DNA of 64,000 nucleotides from JAJYKC01 sp035545735 (lineage in GTDB: Bacteria; Acidobacteriota; Terriglobia; Bryobacterales; Bryobacteraceae). Below, piece after piece: positions 8,930 through 17,795 of the stretch. How positions within the stretch are numbered: position 1 is the stretch's first letter; each line of letters opens with the position of its first letter. The position numbers and the translations under genes are program-made. The notes below the pieces were generated by a model. It had not been told where the DNA came from. It saw nothing but the letters and a program-made list of their open reading frames with translations, and made no database searches. The DNA is taken from the NCBI GenBank assembly GCA_035545735.1, contig DASZXS010000041.1:1-64000 (forward strand), written 5' to 3'.

Positions 8930-9832
8930 TTAGCTCGCAAAAATGCGATCCATCCGATCGGACAGGTTCTTTAAGCCAGCGGGTGAATCCGCTCCAGGTT
9001 GCTCCGCAATGCCCCATCCGCTATAGCCGATGTCGTCAATTGCCTTCAGGACCGCGGGCCAGTCGTTATCGCCTTCAAGGAATTCCACATCAAAGCCCGA
9101 GCCGGGACCTGTTTTGGCGGCCTTTTTCCGGCTGTACTCCTTGATGTGCAGTTTCTGGATTCTTTTCCCGAGAATGTGAATCCATTGCTCCGGCCAGCCG
9201 AAGGCCAGCACATTCCCGACATCGAAGTGCCAGCCGATATCGGGGCTATGGAACTCATCAATATAGCGGGCGGCTTCGAGCGGAGTCATGATGAAGTGAT
9301 TCCAAACGTTTTCGATCGCAATCTTGACGCCTGTTTCCTTCGCCACCGGAAGCACCTTGCGAATCTCTTCCTGCGAGCGCTTATAGGCTACGTCGTAGGC
9401 CACTTGCTGGTTCACTACCGCGGGAACAAAAAGAACGGACGTGGCGCCGTAAGCTTTGGCATCATGCAGGGCCTGCTCCAATCCCTTCCGGCCTGTTTCG
9501 CGCACGGAAGGGCTGGGGTCGGTGACCGGGTTCTTCCAATGAGTTGAGCAGCAGACGCTTGCCGCCGAGAGTCCGGTCGCCTTCAAGGCGTCGAGGACTT
9601 CGGACTGGTTCATATGGCTCATCGGCTCGACGCCGGCGAATCCGGCCGCCTTCACAGCCTTGAACTTTTCGAGAACCGTCCCTTTCATCCGGATGGTTTC
9701 GTACATGATCGCCTTGCGGATATGGCGACTGGGCGCGGGCGCGGCCATCGCCGCCTCGCCCGCGAGGGAAATTGCTCCGGCAGCCAGGCTACCGGACTTC
9801 AAAAAGCTTCGACGATTCAGAGGCGCCTCCAA
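8930..9832 (-). CDS. Tat-exported sugar phosphate isomerase/epimerase (xylose-isomerase-like TIM barrel)
   Basis: 300 residues. It begins with a Tat signal (NRRSFLKSG) and then a xylose-isomerase-like TIM barrel: KFKAVKAAGFAGVEPM, an AIENVWNHF strand with the metal-binding Glu, GWHFDVGNV (His/Asp) and GIAEQPG near the end. The frame opens at TTG 9832; a CTG 15 bp inside is preceded by GGAGG and could be the true start. It heads a minus-strand operon with Gfo/Idh/MocA, haem-FGE and ApbE. This pairing is typical of 3-keto-sugar or inositol-type catabolism; the substrate is unknown. Confidence 0.9.
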   Translation of the reverse strand: MEAPLNRRSFLKSGSLAAGAISLAGEAAMAAPAPSRHIRKAIMYETIRMKGTVLEKFKAVKAAGFAGVEPMSHMNQSEVLDALKATGLSAASVCCSTHWKNPVTDPSPSVRETGRKGLEQALHDAKAYGATSVLFVPAVVNQQVAYDVAYKRSQEEIRKVLPVAKETGVKIAIENVWNHFIMTPLEAARYIDEFHSPDIGWHFDVGNVLAFGWPEQWIHILGKRIQKLHIKEYSRKKAAKTGPGSGFDVEFLEGDNDWPAVLKAIDDIGYSGWGIAEQPGADSPAGLKNLSDRMDRIFAS

Positions 9833-9957
9833 AGCGCAGCCGGTAACTTCGGGAAGAAGCTCGTCCGTTTTGCGCGTGATCTTTCAAAGATAACCCCAAT
9901 AATATCCAATTGGGCTTGCCGCCGGAGGCAGCGGGGCCCGGCGGCGGACGCCTTCGC

Positions 9958-9963
9958 TATAAT
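9958..9963 (+). promoter_or_regulatory. Consensus -10 box, predicted leaderless start
   Basis: TATAAT at 9958-9963 is followed by 8 nt and then the ATG of the truncated Gfo/Idh/MocA copy. It is identical through the start codon to the promoter of the intact copy at 12317. It may still drive the AGE epimerase gene at 10113. Confidence 0.6.
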
Positions 9964-9971
9964 CACGCTCG

Positions 9972-10100
9972 ATGCAAGTAATTCTTTCCTTATTTCTTTT
10001 GGCCGGATTATCTAACGTGGCCGCTATACCCAATGTGGAGATTATCGGTCTGGGCCACTCTCACGTAGGGGGACATCTGCGCCGGATTCTGAACAGCTAA
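9972..10100 (+). pseudogene. Truncated N-terminal copy of the Gfo/Idh/MocA gene at 12331
   Basis: A 42-codon ORF that repeats the beginning of the intact oxidoreductase gene at 12331: signal-peptide-like start, PNVEIIGLGH, then HLRRIL, followed by a TAA where the intact copy reads on. The similarity extends upstream through the -10 box. Bases 9958-10097 align without gaps to 12317-12456 with about 23 mismatches by my count. The catalytic domain is missing, so it cannot be an enzyme. It is either a relic of duplication or a short translated leader for the AGE epimerase gene 12 bp downstream. Confidence 0.85.
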
Positions 10101-10112
10101 GTAGCTGCGGCA

Positions 10113-11354
10113 ATGAAGGTGGATTCCGTCCGGCAATACCGCCAGTTATTGATGGAGGGCCTGATTCCCTTCTGGTCGAAGCACGGCGTGGACCGCGAGC
10201 ACGGGGGCGTGCTTTCCTGCATGCGCGAGGACGGAACGGTGCTGAGCACGGACAAATATATCTGGTCTCAAGCCCGCTTCGTGTGGACTTGCGCCGCGCT
10301 TTACAACCGGGTGGAACCGCGTCCGGAATTTCTGGAGCGCGCCAGGGAGACCATCGATTTTCTCCTCCGGCACGGCCGCGACAAGAGTGGCCGTTGGGTT
10401 TACCGGACTACTCGTGAGGGCGTGGTTCTCGAAGGCGCCACCAGTATTTACTCCGACTGTTTTGTCGTCTACGGGTTAAGTGAATACTGCCGTGCTGTGT
10501 CCGCCCCCGAACTGCTCGATGTGGCTCGGGACACGTTTCGCGGCATCCGCAAACGCGTGGAGGAGCCGGATTTTTCGGAAACGGCGCCCTACCGTCTGCC
10601 ACCCAACCGCCGGAACCACGGTGTGCCCATGATCCTGACCGAGGTGGCGCACGAACTCGCAAAAACCACGGCGGACCCGGAAATTGCGGCCGCGGCCGGA
10701 GAGTATGCGCGCCGCGTGATGTCCCACTTCGTGCGGTCCCAGCGGCAGTGTTTGCTTGAATACCTAGACTACGGCTACCGCGAAGTCGCCGGCCCGGAGG
10801 GCACGTTCGTGATGCCCGGTCATGCGATCGAATCGATGTGGTTTGTCATCCACTGGGCGCTGGGCCATGGGGACCGCGATATGGCTCTCCGCGCGTGCGA
10901 AGTCATCCGTTGGCATCTGGAGAAGGGCTGGGATGCCGAATACGGCGGCCTTTTTCTGGGCGTCGACGCGGACGGGGGCGAGCCCTTTCAGCCGAATTCG
11001 GACAAGAAGCTCTGGTGGCCGCACTGCGAGGCTCTTTATGCAACGCTGCTCGCCGGCGAGCTGACCGGCGCGGAATGGTGCCGGAAGTGGTATCGCCGCG
11101 TGCACGAATGGGCCTTCGCTCATTTTCCGATGGAGGAAACCGGCGAATGGTGGCAGCGGCTGGACCGGCGCGGCAACCGCTCTACTGAATTGGTGGCGCT
11201 TCCAGTGAAGGATCCATTTCATCTGCCAAGGGCGGTGATCCTGATCCTCCGGCTTCTCGAAGACGGCCTCGACGGTGTGTTGGGGCAAGCAAAAGCCCCG
11301 GTATCCGAAATGAACACCGGGGCCAAAGTCCGTGGGAAGCGGAGAACGCGTTAG
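10113..11354 (+). CDS. AGE family epimerase/isomerase (N-acylglucosamine 2-epimerase fold)
   Basis: 413 residues of the (alpha/alpha)6-barrel N-acylglucosamine 2-epimerase / cellobiose 2-epimerase family. Recognisable blocks are DREHGGVLSCM near residue 25, KYIWSQARFVWTCAALYN, PGHAIESMWFVIHWAL (catalytic His region) and KKLWWPHCEALYA (second catalytic His). The length is usual for the family. It probably interconverts a free sugar with its C2 epimer or ketose in the cytosol; there is no signal peptide. It overlaps the PhzF gene tail-to-tail by 4 bp and lies between the two 140-bp direct repeats. Confidence 0.92.
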   Translation: MKVDSVRQYRQLLMEGLIPFWSKHGVDREHGGVLSCMREDGTVLSTDKYIWSQARFVWTCAALYNRVEPRPEFLERARETIDFLLRHGRDKSGRWVYRTTREGVVLEGATSIYSDCFVVYGLSEYCRAVSAPELLDVARDTFRGIRKRVEEPDFSETAPYRLPPNRRNHGVPMILTEVAHELAKTTADPEIAAAAGEYARRVMSHFVRSQRQCLLEYLDYGYREVAGPEGTFVMPGHAIESMWFVIHWALGHGDRDMALRACEVIRWHLEKGWDAEYGGLFLGVDADGGEPFQPNSDKKLWWPHCEALYATLLAGELTGAEWCRKWYRRVHEWAFAHFPMEETGEWWQRLDRRGNRSTELVALPVKDPFHLPRAVILILRLLEDGLDGVLGQAKAPVSEMNTGAKVRGKRRTR

Positions 11355-12193
11355 GAAACGGCGGCCGCCAAGTCCCAAAGCGAGGTTTCCCGCTCCCGCG
11401 CCATCCCGGCGTCAGGCAAGATGATCTTGCCCTCCGAATAGAGGACGGCGTTACCGGAAATGCTCACGCGGTCGCCCAGATCCTCGCACAGCAGTTCGCC
11501 GCCGCGGCGCGATATTTGCCGCGCCGCGAGCGTCGTCTTTCCCAACCGGCTGGACCAGTAGGGAATCAGCGTGCAGTGCGCCGATCCGGTTACGGGATCC
11601 TCGGGGACGCCCTTACCCGGAGCGAAAAAGCGCGACACAAAGTCACATTGTTTGCCGGGAGCGGTGGCGATGACGGCAAAGCGGTCGATATTCTTGAGTT
11701 TTTCGAAATTCGGCGTCAATGCCGCCACTTCGTCTTCGCTCTTATACACCACCAAATAGTCGCGCGCTCCAAGAACGGCGTCGGGTGCGCCGCCCAGGGC
11801 CGGGATCAGGCCGGGGTGAGGTTTGCACGCCTGTGGAGGACGCGCCGGGAAATCCAGGCGATAACTATCACCCTCCCGAGTCACCAGCAGTTCTCCGCTC
11901 TTCGTCTCGAACCGCAGGCGCTTGGCGCCCTGGGCATAGCGGGCAAAGATGACGAACGCGGCTGCAAGCGTGGCATGGCCGCACAGGTCCATTTCCACCT
12001 CGGGAGTGAACCAGCGCAGCAGGTAGCGCTCGCCGTCAGGCACAAAGAAGGCCGTTTCGGCCAGATTGTTTTCGGCTGCGATGGACTGCATCTGTTCCTC
12101 CGGCAACCAGCGCTCGAGCGGACATACCGCAGCGGGATTGCCGGCAAACAGGCGGCTCGTGAAAGCGTCCACCTGATAGATGGGTATTTCCAT
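11351..12193 (-). CDS. PhzF family isomerase
   Basis: 280 residues of the PhzF / diaminopimelate-epimerase fold. Hallmarks are QVDAFTSRLFAGNPAAVCPL at residues 7-26, the catalytic Glu in AAENNLAETAFF, the second-half start of the first lobe at EMDLCGHATLAAAFV, and GVPEDPVTGSAHCTL in the second lobe. The family isomerises small molecules by acid-base chemistry (trans-2,3-dihydro-3-hydroxyanthranilate in phenazine synthesis), but most members such as YddE have no known substrate. No phenazine genes are nearby. It overlaps the AGE epimerase gene by 4 bp at the 3' end. Confidence 0.92.
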   Translation of the reverse strand: MEIPIYQVDAFTSRLFAGNPAAVCPLERWLPEEQMQSIAAENNLAETAFFVPDGERYLLRWFTPEVEMDLCGHATLAAAFVIFARYAQGAKRLRFETKSGELLVTREGDSYRLDFPARPPQACKPHPGLIPALGGAPDAVLGARDYLVVYKSEDEVAALTPNFEKLKNIDRFAVIATAPGKQCDFVSRFFAPGKGVPEDPVTGSAHCTLIPYWSSRLGKTTLAARQISRRGGELLCEDLGDRVSISGNAVLYSEGKIILPDAGMARERETSLWDLAAAVS

Positions 12194-12316
12194 TCCCTAG
12201 TGTAGCCGTTTTTAGGGTTTTTTTCGAGTGTGAGGGCCCTTCGGGTAGAGCAGGTCAAGGCGCTCTACCTCCGCACGGCGCAAGGAGCCGGAAGGCTTAA
12301 CGCGCGCCGTGTTCGA

Positions 12317-12322
12317 TATAAT
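12317..12322 (+). promoter_or_regulatory. Consensus -10 box, predicted leaderless start
   Basis: TATAAT at 12317-12322 is followed by CACGCTCG and then the ATG at 12331. At the usual 6-8 nt from -10 to start of transcription, the mRNA would begin at the ATG. No Shine-Dalgarno sequence is possible in this space. No clear -35 is visible. Confidence 0.6.
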
Positions 12323-12456
12323 CACGCTCGATGCGCGTAATTCTTTCCTTACTTCTTTTCGCCGGATTATCTAATGCGGCATCTATACCGAATGTTGAAA
12401 TTATCGGCTTGGGCCATGCACACGTTTGGGGGCACCTTCGACGGATTCTGCACAGC
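12317..12456 (+). repeat. 140-bp direct repeat (copy 2; copy 1 at 9958-10097)
   Basis: The two copies align without gaps at about 84 percent identity by hand count. They include the -10 box, the spacer, and the signal peptide and first beta-strand codons of a Gfo/Idh/MocA gene. They flank the AGE epimerase plus PhzF genes, which suggests a tandem duplication followed by deletion or insertion between the copies. Confidence 0.8.
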
Positions 12457-13392
12457 GACCAGATCCATCTGACCGGTGTCGCCGAGCCGAATGAAGCGCT
12501 TCGCGATGAAGCGAAAAAGGCCGGTGTGCCTGAGAATCTGTTCTATACCGACTATCACAAGATGCTGGCTGAAAAGAAGCCGGATATCGTCTGGGCCTTC
12601 GTCGAAAACAACCGTCACCTGGAAATCGTCCAGGCTTGCGCTCCGCTGGGTATTGAGGTGATTTTCGAGAAGCCGCTCGCCGCCACCTACAAGCAGGCAG
12701 TCGAAATCCGGAATCTTGCCAACAAATACAAGATCAACGTGATCACGAACTACCAGATGGCCTGGTGGCCCGCAAACTATGCGGCAAAGGCGCGTGCCGA
12801 TGCCGGCGATATCGGCACCGTGTGGCGGCTCCACGGCATCGTCGGGCACGGCGGCCCCAGCTCCAACGGCGTGCGCAACAAGTATTTCTTCGACTGGCTG
12901 ACCGATCCGGTGAAGAACGGCGCGGGTGCATTGATGGACTTCGGCTGCTATAACGCGCTTTGGAGCCTGTGGTATCTGGGGCGCCCGGAATCGGTCTACG
13001 CGACCGCGAATCATCTCCGTCCGGAGACCTTTCCCAAAGTGGAGGACAACGCGGACTTGATTCTCTATTACCCGCACGCTATTGGGATCTTTGAAGCCAG
13101 TTGGGATCTCCCTCGCAGCTTTCAGGACCTGGATGTGTTCGGACGCAAGGGAAGCGTCACCATGCAGCAGCACAAAGTGGAAATGCAGCAGGGGAAAAAC
13201 GTTACCGACGTGAAGCTGGATGAATTGCCGGCCGCCCAGTCCGACCCGATCCAATACGCCGTTTCGCTGTGGAGAGACAAGAAGCCGGCCGAAGGTCTGA
13301 CGGCGATCGACATCAACGTGGAAGTGGTTGAGATTATCGACGCCGCCAAGGAGTCCATTCGCACCGGCAGGGCAGTGAAACTGAAGAAGTAA
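12331..13392 (+). CDS. Gfo/Idh/MocA family oxidoreductase, exported
   Basis: 353 residues with a short hydrophobic N-terminus (MRVILSLLLFAGLSNAAS) that reads as a signal peptide. A Rossmann start EIIGLGHAHVWGHL is atypical, with GLGHAH in place of GxGxxG. The EKP motif is present (VIFEKPLAATY). The rest is the standard sugar-oxidoreductase C-domain. Role: probably NAD(P)-dependent sugar oxidation or a related reaction; the substrate is unknown. The amidohydrolase gene begins 19 bp downstream and is probably cotranscribed. A truncated copy of the start of this gene lies at 9972. Confidence 0.9.
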   Translation: MRVILSLLLFAGLSNAASIPNVEIIGLGHAHVWGHLRRILHSDQIHLTGVAEPNEALRDEAKKAGVPENLFYTDYHKMLAEKKPDIVWAFVENNRHLEIVQACAPLGIEVIFEKPLAATYKQAVEIRNLANKYKINVITNYQMAWWPANYAAKARADAGDIGTVWRLHGIVGHGGPSSNGVRNKYFFDWLTDPVKNGAGALMDFGCYNALWSLWYLGRPESVYATANHLRPETFPKVEDNADLILYYPHAIGIFEASWDLPRSFQDLDVFGRKGSVTMQQHKVEMQQGKNVTDVKLDELPAAQSDPIQYAVSLWRDKKPAEGLTAIDINVEVVEIIDAAKESIRTGRAVKLKK

Positions 13393-13411
13393 GCGAGAAA
13401 GAGCGCGCCGG

Positions 13412-14752
13412 ATGAGGAGCGGAAAAACACGGTTCCTTGGGGGCGCGCTCCTCTGCTGCTTTCTCGCGGGCACTCCGCTGCGGGGCCAGGCCCGCGCTCT
13501 CCCCGCGGAGGATTTGCGGCCGATTTATCAGCGGCTGCGGCTCAGAATTGGCCAGATCAAGCTGTTTGACGATCATTCCCACCCGGGATTTGCGGACGAT
13601 TCGGACGTGGATGCGATGGCCGCACCGCCAGGCAGCCAGGCGCTACGCACGCGGGCGGACAATCCCGAGCTCATTGCGGCGGCGCGCTCGCTTTTTCGAT
13701 ATCCGTTTGCGGACAACTCTCCCAAGCACGCGCAATGGCTGATCGCGAAGAAGGAGGAACTGAGGCGGTCTCTCGGGCCGGCGTATTTTTCCTCCATTCT
13801 TGACAAGCTGAATATCGAGACGGTGGTGGCGAACCGGGTCGCGATGCCGGACTACCTCGACCGCCGGCGGTTTCTGTGGGCGTTTTTTGTCGATTCGTTT
13901 CTGTTTCCCTTTGACAATTCGGCCATCCGGTCCAGAAACGCGGATGAGGGCGTGTACCTTCCGTTGCAGGAGAAACTGATGCGACGCGAGATGCGCTCGG
14001 CCGGCATGGATGCGCTTCCAGAGACATTCGACGGCTATTTGAAGTTCATCACTTCGGTGCTGGAACGCGACCGGCAAAACGGCGCCGTCGCGATGAAGTT
14101 CGAAGCGGCGTATTTCCGGCCGCTCCACTTCGCCGATCCGCCGCTGGCGTCCGCCGGTGAGATTTATGCGAAATACCGGGGCGGAGGTGTTCCGCGGGCG
14201 GATGAATACCGGCGATTTCAGGACTACGTTTTCCGGTACCTGCTGCGGGAGGCCGGACGTCTGCGCCTCGTGGTTCAGATCCATACGGCAGTAGGCATCG
14301 GCGATTTCTTCAGCCTGCATGACGGCAACGTTCTGAATCTGGAGAACGTGCTGCGCGACCCGCGCTATGACAACGTAAATTTCGTGCTTCTGCATGGCGG
14401 TTATCCGTACGAGCGGCAGGCGATCTGGCTGGCGGCGCGGAAGAACGTCTATATCGACTCATCGCTTACGGACCTGTACTTGTATCCATCCGAATTCAAG
14501 GCCGTTCTGAAGCACTGGCTGACGATATTCCCGGAGAAAGTCGTGTTTGGAACCGACGCGTTCCCCTTCAACGAAGCGCTGGGCGCGGAGGAGGCTTACT
14601 GGCTGTCGGTGAACTCGACGCGCGAAGCCTTAGCCGGAGCGCTGGCGGAACTGGTATCGGAAAAAGCGTTCACCGAAACGCAGGCGCTCAAAATTGCCCG
14701 GGGCTACTTGCACGATAACGCCGCCGCGCTCTTTGGGCGGGACGGCTTATAG
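13412..14752 (+). CDS. Exported amidohydrolase-superfamily metal-dependent hydrolase
   Basis: 446 residues with a signal peptide (GGALLCCFLAG, cleavage near Ala25). The TIM-barrel metal-hydrolase pattern starts with FDDHSHPG, where HxH supplies metal ligands. Later strands carry VVQIHTAVG, NFVLLHGGYPYE and VFGTDAFPF (the terminal Asp ligand). It resembles the amidohydrolase-2 (TIM-barrel, decarboxylase or lactonase-like) group. With the upstream oxidoreductase it could hydrolyse an oxidised sugar lactone, but this is inference from adjacency. The 3' end overlaps the cytochrome gene tail-to-tail by 6 bp. Confidence 0.85.
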   Translation: MRSGKTRFLGGALLCCFLAGTPLRGQARALPAEDLRPIYQRLRLRIGQIKLFDDHSHPGFADDSDVDAMAAPPGSQALRTRADNPELIAAARSLFRYPFADNSPKHAQWLIAKKEELRRSLGPAYFSSILDKLNIETVVANRVAMPDYLDRRRFLWAFFVDSFLFPFDNSAIRSRNADEGVYLPLQEKLMRREMRSAGMDALPETFDGYLKFITSVLERDRQNGAVAMKFEAAYFRPLHFADPPLASAGEIYAKYRGGGVPRADEYRRFQDYVFRYLLREAGRLRLVVQIHTAVGIGDFFSLHDGNVLNLENVLRDPRYDNVNFVLLHGGYPYERQAIWLAARKNVYIDSSLTDLYLYPSEFKAVLKHWLTIFPEKVVFGTDAFPFNEALGAEEAYWLSVNSTREALAGALAELVSEKAFTETQALKIARGYLHDNAAALFGRDGL

Positions 14753-16375
14753 CGTCTTCAGGTACTCGATGAGCTCCCATTTTTGCTGGTCGGTCAAGGA
14801 AGTTCCATAGAGATGCCCGCTGTTTGAGTTTCCCGGAACGGTTGTGTCGAATTCGAAGCTGCCGGAGGAAACGTAGCCGACGTGTTTGGGATCGAAAGTC
14901 CGGTCTCCGAGCCGGAACGATTGGGAGCGGTTGGCGCTGAGCAACTCCCAGAGATTCGGGACGGAGCCGTTGTGCAGGTAGGGCGCAGTGGCCCAAATGC
15001 CGTTGAGCGGACGCGCCTTGTAGACCTGCGTATCCGTCCTGCGATAGGCCTGAGCCCGCTCCGGCCGGATATTCAATTTGGCCTTGAGGGAAGGCCCGCC
15101 ATCCAGCCAGACTCCGAAGACGACGTTGGTGAGAATCTCGACGCCCGGCGCCGTGTCTCCGAACGCGGGCAGCGGCAAAAGGACTTTCGGCGTTCCTTTC
15201 AATCGCCCCGTGAACCCGGTGCGCCTGGCGAAATTGGCGGCCATCGCCGGGTCGGTCCCCACCTCGGTGACCGGGACCAGTTTGGCGGTGATCGTACGGC
15301 CGGGGTCTTTCCGGTTTTTGAGAACAGGGTGGCAGCCGGCGCATTCCGTTTTGTAGGTTGTTTCTCCATGCGCCGCCTGCGCCTCGTCGATCGGATAGAG
15401 GCTTCGCGGCCATTGGGGCGAAGTGAGCTGGCGGACGGTTTCCTCGATCGCCCGCAGATTATCCAGGTTGGACGAAATGGAGGAGCGATAACGAGGCAGG
15501 AGCGCGGGTCGGGGAGCTACATCCACCGTCCCGAAGACTCCGAGAACTTCACCGATATTTCGAAACAGAGGATTCCCCGGAAAGGTGTTCTGTGCCGAGC
15601 CGTTCCACTGCACGAAATCGTGCTGCGGGGTATCCCAGAGACAGGGAAAAGAAACCGGCGCGTCGGATGGCGCGATGTTTTCGGCAAGGTCGAGATCGTG
15701 CACCAAGACTTGATTCAGGATGTGTCCGAACGCGTCCACGCGGGCGAATCCGTAGGGCGCCACGGGCCGGTTTATGTCGGCGCGGGCCCGCAGTTCGTTG
15801 GTGCGCCAAAGCAGGAGACGGCGCAGGGCGTCCCGCTCGCCGGGAGCGGACGAATGGAGGACCGCATTGGAAAAACGGTCGAACTTGGCGGGGTCGCTTG
15901 CGGTCGCTTCGAGAGCGGCCACCAATTGGTCGAGGAAAGTTGAGAAATCGAGCATCCCGGGCGCGCCATCGACAATCAGGCTGTGCCCCTCGAACTCGAT
16001 GCGAGCGGTGTGACAGGCGGCGCAGGTGAGGCCGGCCCAGCAATCGGCGCCGCTGCACCGTTCGGGTTCGCGAGTCACTCCGACGGGAAGCCCATCGGGA
16101 TTGCTGGAGGACACGGGGGCGGTGACGAACCGCAACTGGTCCATGTTGGCGCTGCTACGGAACAGTTCGGTGCTGCCCGCCTGTTCGAGGTTCAGGAACC
16201 ACTGATAGGGCAGCATGCGAGCGCCCTGCGGGCGAAACCAAAAGTCATCACGCTGGCTGCAGCTCCAGCTTTGGTCCAGATCGATGTCGCCACAATACGA
16301 CGGGTGCGTTTGCGCGGGGAGATGCGGGGATGCTCCCGCCAGCAGGACCAGGAGAACGGTGGTTCTGAATTGCAT
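14747..16375 (-). CDS. Dihaem cytochrome c / di-haem oxidoreductase-like exported protein
   Basis: The ATG at 16375 has GGAAAGG 6 nt upstream and gives 542 residues with a clean signal peptide (TTVLLVLLAGAS). The frame is open further upstream, but without a signal peptide. There are two haem-c sites: CAACH at residues 118-122 and CAGCH near residues 344-348, with a long intervening domain. The layout fits periplasmic cytochrome c / MauG-like proteins. Probable role: electron transfer or peroxidase chemistry in the periplasm. The C-terminal WELIEYLKTL helix is typical of a haem domain end. Confidence 0.85.
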   Translation of the reverse strand: MQFRTTVLLVLLAGASPHLPAQTHPSYCGDIDLDQSWSCSQRDDFWFRPQGARMLPYQWFLNLEQAGSTELFRSSANMDQLRFVTAPVSSSNPDGLPVGVTREPERCSGADCWAGLTCAACHTARIEFEGHSLIVDGAPGMLDFSTFLDQLVAALEATASDPAKFDRFSNAVLHSSAPGERDALRRLLLWRTNELRARADINRPVAPYGFARVDAFGHILNQVLVHDLDLAENIAPSDAPVSFPCLWDTPQHDFVQWNGSAQNTFPGNPLFRNIGEVLGVFGTVDVAPRPALLPRYRSSISSNLDNLRAIEETVRQLTSPQWPRSLYPIDEAQAAHGETTYKTECAGCHPVLKNRKDPGRTITAKLVPVTEVGTDPAMAANFARRTGFTGRLKGTPKVLLPLPAFGDTAPGVEILTNVVFGVWLDGGPSLKAKLNIRPERAQAYRRTDTQVYKARPLNGIWATAPYLHNGSVPNLWELLSANRSQSFRLGDRTFDPKHVGYVSSGSFEFDTTVPGNSNSGHLYGTSLTDQQKWELIEYLKTL

Positions 16376-16608
16376 GACTGACCTTTCCATGTACCCGGGC
16401 CACTGGCCCGGGGCTAATGCGGCCGGGATGCGTTCAGGGCGCGCGATACCCAGTGCGCGGCCCATTCATTTGTAAGGGAAACAACGCCTGCGATTCATAA
16501 GAGAGGATAGCGCGGTTGGAGCCGTGAGTTTGTGGTGGAAATCCATTGGGGGGAGCCGCAATTCGGCGTCAACGCTTAGGAATTTTGTTCTGGAATCCAG
16601 CGTGAGGA

Positions 16609-16682
16609 TGGCTGGGAGGCAGGGACTCGAACCCCGATACGCAGATCCAGAGTCTGCAGTCTTACCATTAGACGACCTCCCA
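16609..16682 (-). tRNA. tRNA-Gln (anticodon CUG)
   Basis: The minus strand has acceptor TGGGAGG pairing with CCTCCCA, discriminator G and an encoded CCA. The anticodon stem is GCAGA/TCTGC with loop CTCTGGA, giving CTG. The T loop is GGTTCGAGTCC. Total length 74 nt with CCA. The U1-A72 pair is typical of bacterial tRNA-Gln. Confidence 0.95.
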
Positions 16683-16693
16683 GCAGGGGGAAT

Positions 16694-17713
16694 TCACAGT
16701 TTAGCAGAAGGTGCTTGAATCTTGTCTTCCTTCACCGGATCTTTCCGCCTATCCAGCTCCGGCCCATCCTGCTTAATCGATATGGGATACAAGTTGGTTT
16801 GCTCAACGGCGTGCCCGGAAAACGTGACTTCGGCGATCTCGCCGTGCTGCGTCGCGACTCGCTGGTACTGATCGAATATGAAGTTCCCTAAAGAGTAAAA
16901 AATCACTCCGTCACGGTATTTCTCCATGGGCTGCGTCACGTGCGGATGATGCCCGATCACCAGCGCCGCGCCCGCGTCGATGGCCTGATGCGCGAACTGT
17001 ACCTGTCCGGCGTTGGGATTTTTGCGGTACTCGTAGCCGGCGTGCATCGAGACAATAACCACGTCGGATTTTTTCCTTATCGCCGACACATCGCGCCGCA
17101 TGGCTTCCGGATCCAGCATGGCGATCCGGGGGTCCGTGTCCCGCCAGTTTCCGTTGTTCTGATCGTAGGTGTAAGCGAGAAAGCCGAAGCGCACGCCATT
17201 TCGTTCCAGCACGACACCCTCGTGCGCCGCTTCCGAGGTTGCGGCCGTGCCCACTGGTTCGATGTGGTGTTGTTTGAGCCAGTCGATGGTGAACGTAACC
17301 CCGTAGGAGCCGCAATCCCGCGTGTGATTGTTTGCGGTGGCCGCGACATCCACGCCGGAGAGAACCAACCCCTCGATGGTTTCGGGCGGCGCGCGAAACA
17401 CCATCCCCCGATCGCCCCTGGGGCCACGGTCCGCGAAGGGAGATTCCAGATTGACGAATGTCAGGTCGGCGGCGGCCAGAAACGGAGCGATCTTCCGGAA
17501 AGGATAGGCCGGGTCTTTATGCCTGCGGATTTGCGCGCCCACATCGCGGCAGAGCATAACATCGCCACAAAACAGCAGGCGGTTTCGTGACGGCTTGGGA
17601 GCGGCGTCGCCGGAGTCCGCGGCCTGATTCGACGCGGCATCCGGCGCCCCGGAACAACCCCAAAGAGAGAACACGAGAGAGGCGGTGGCCAGCAGGCACG
17701 AGCGAAATATCAT
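16694..17713 (-). CDS. CapA family lipoprotein (metallophosphatase-like)
   Basis: 339 residues. A lipobox (SLWGC, Cys20) predicts a lipoprotein. The CapA/PgsA-type domain shows FCGDVMLCRDVG, DLTFVNLESPF, GVDVAATANNHTRD (Asn-His metal ligands), IVSMHAGYEY and VIGHHPHVTQPME. In poly-gamma-glutamate producers CapA supports polymer export, but isolated CapA-like proteins are frequent and may be calcineurin-like phosphoesterases of the cell surface. No capsule genes (capB, capC) are adjacent. Confidence 0.9.
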   Translation of the reverse strand: MIFRSCLLATASLVFSLWGCSGAPDAASNQAADSGDAAPKPSRNRLLFCGDVMLCRDVGAQIRRHKDPAYPFRKIAPFLAAADLTFVNLESPFADRGPRGDRGMVFRAPPETIEGLVLSGVDVAATANNHTRDCGSYGVTFTIDWLKQHHIEPVGTAATSEAAHEGVVLERNGVRFGFLAYTYDQNNGNWRDTDPRIAMLDPEAMRRDVSAIRKKSDVVIVSMHAGYEYRKNPNAGQVQFAHQAIDAGAALVIGHHPHVTQPMEKYRDGVIFYSLGNFIFDQYQRVATQHGEIAEVTFSGHAVEQTNLYPISIKQDGPELDRRKDPVKEDKIQAPSAKL

Positions 17714-17795
17714 TCGGCCCGCATGGCGCTTTCAAGCCGTAGAAGCCGATGAACGAAAACCATTACCCCCACGCTGCCATTTTAAGCCGGACGCT

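Noticed and set aside
12367..13473. A 368-codon minus-strand open frame
   Set aside because: Antisense to the Gfo/Idh/MocA gene, which has family motifs; this frame has none.
14882..15943. A 353-codon plus-strand open frame
   Set aside because: Antisense to the dihaem cytochrome with its two CxxCH sites and signal peptide.
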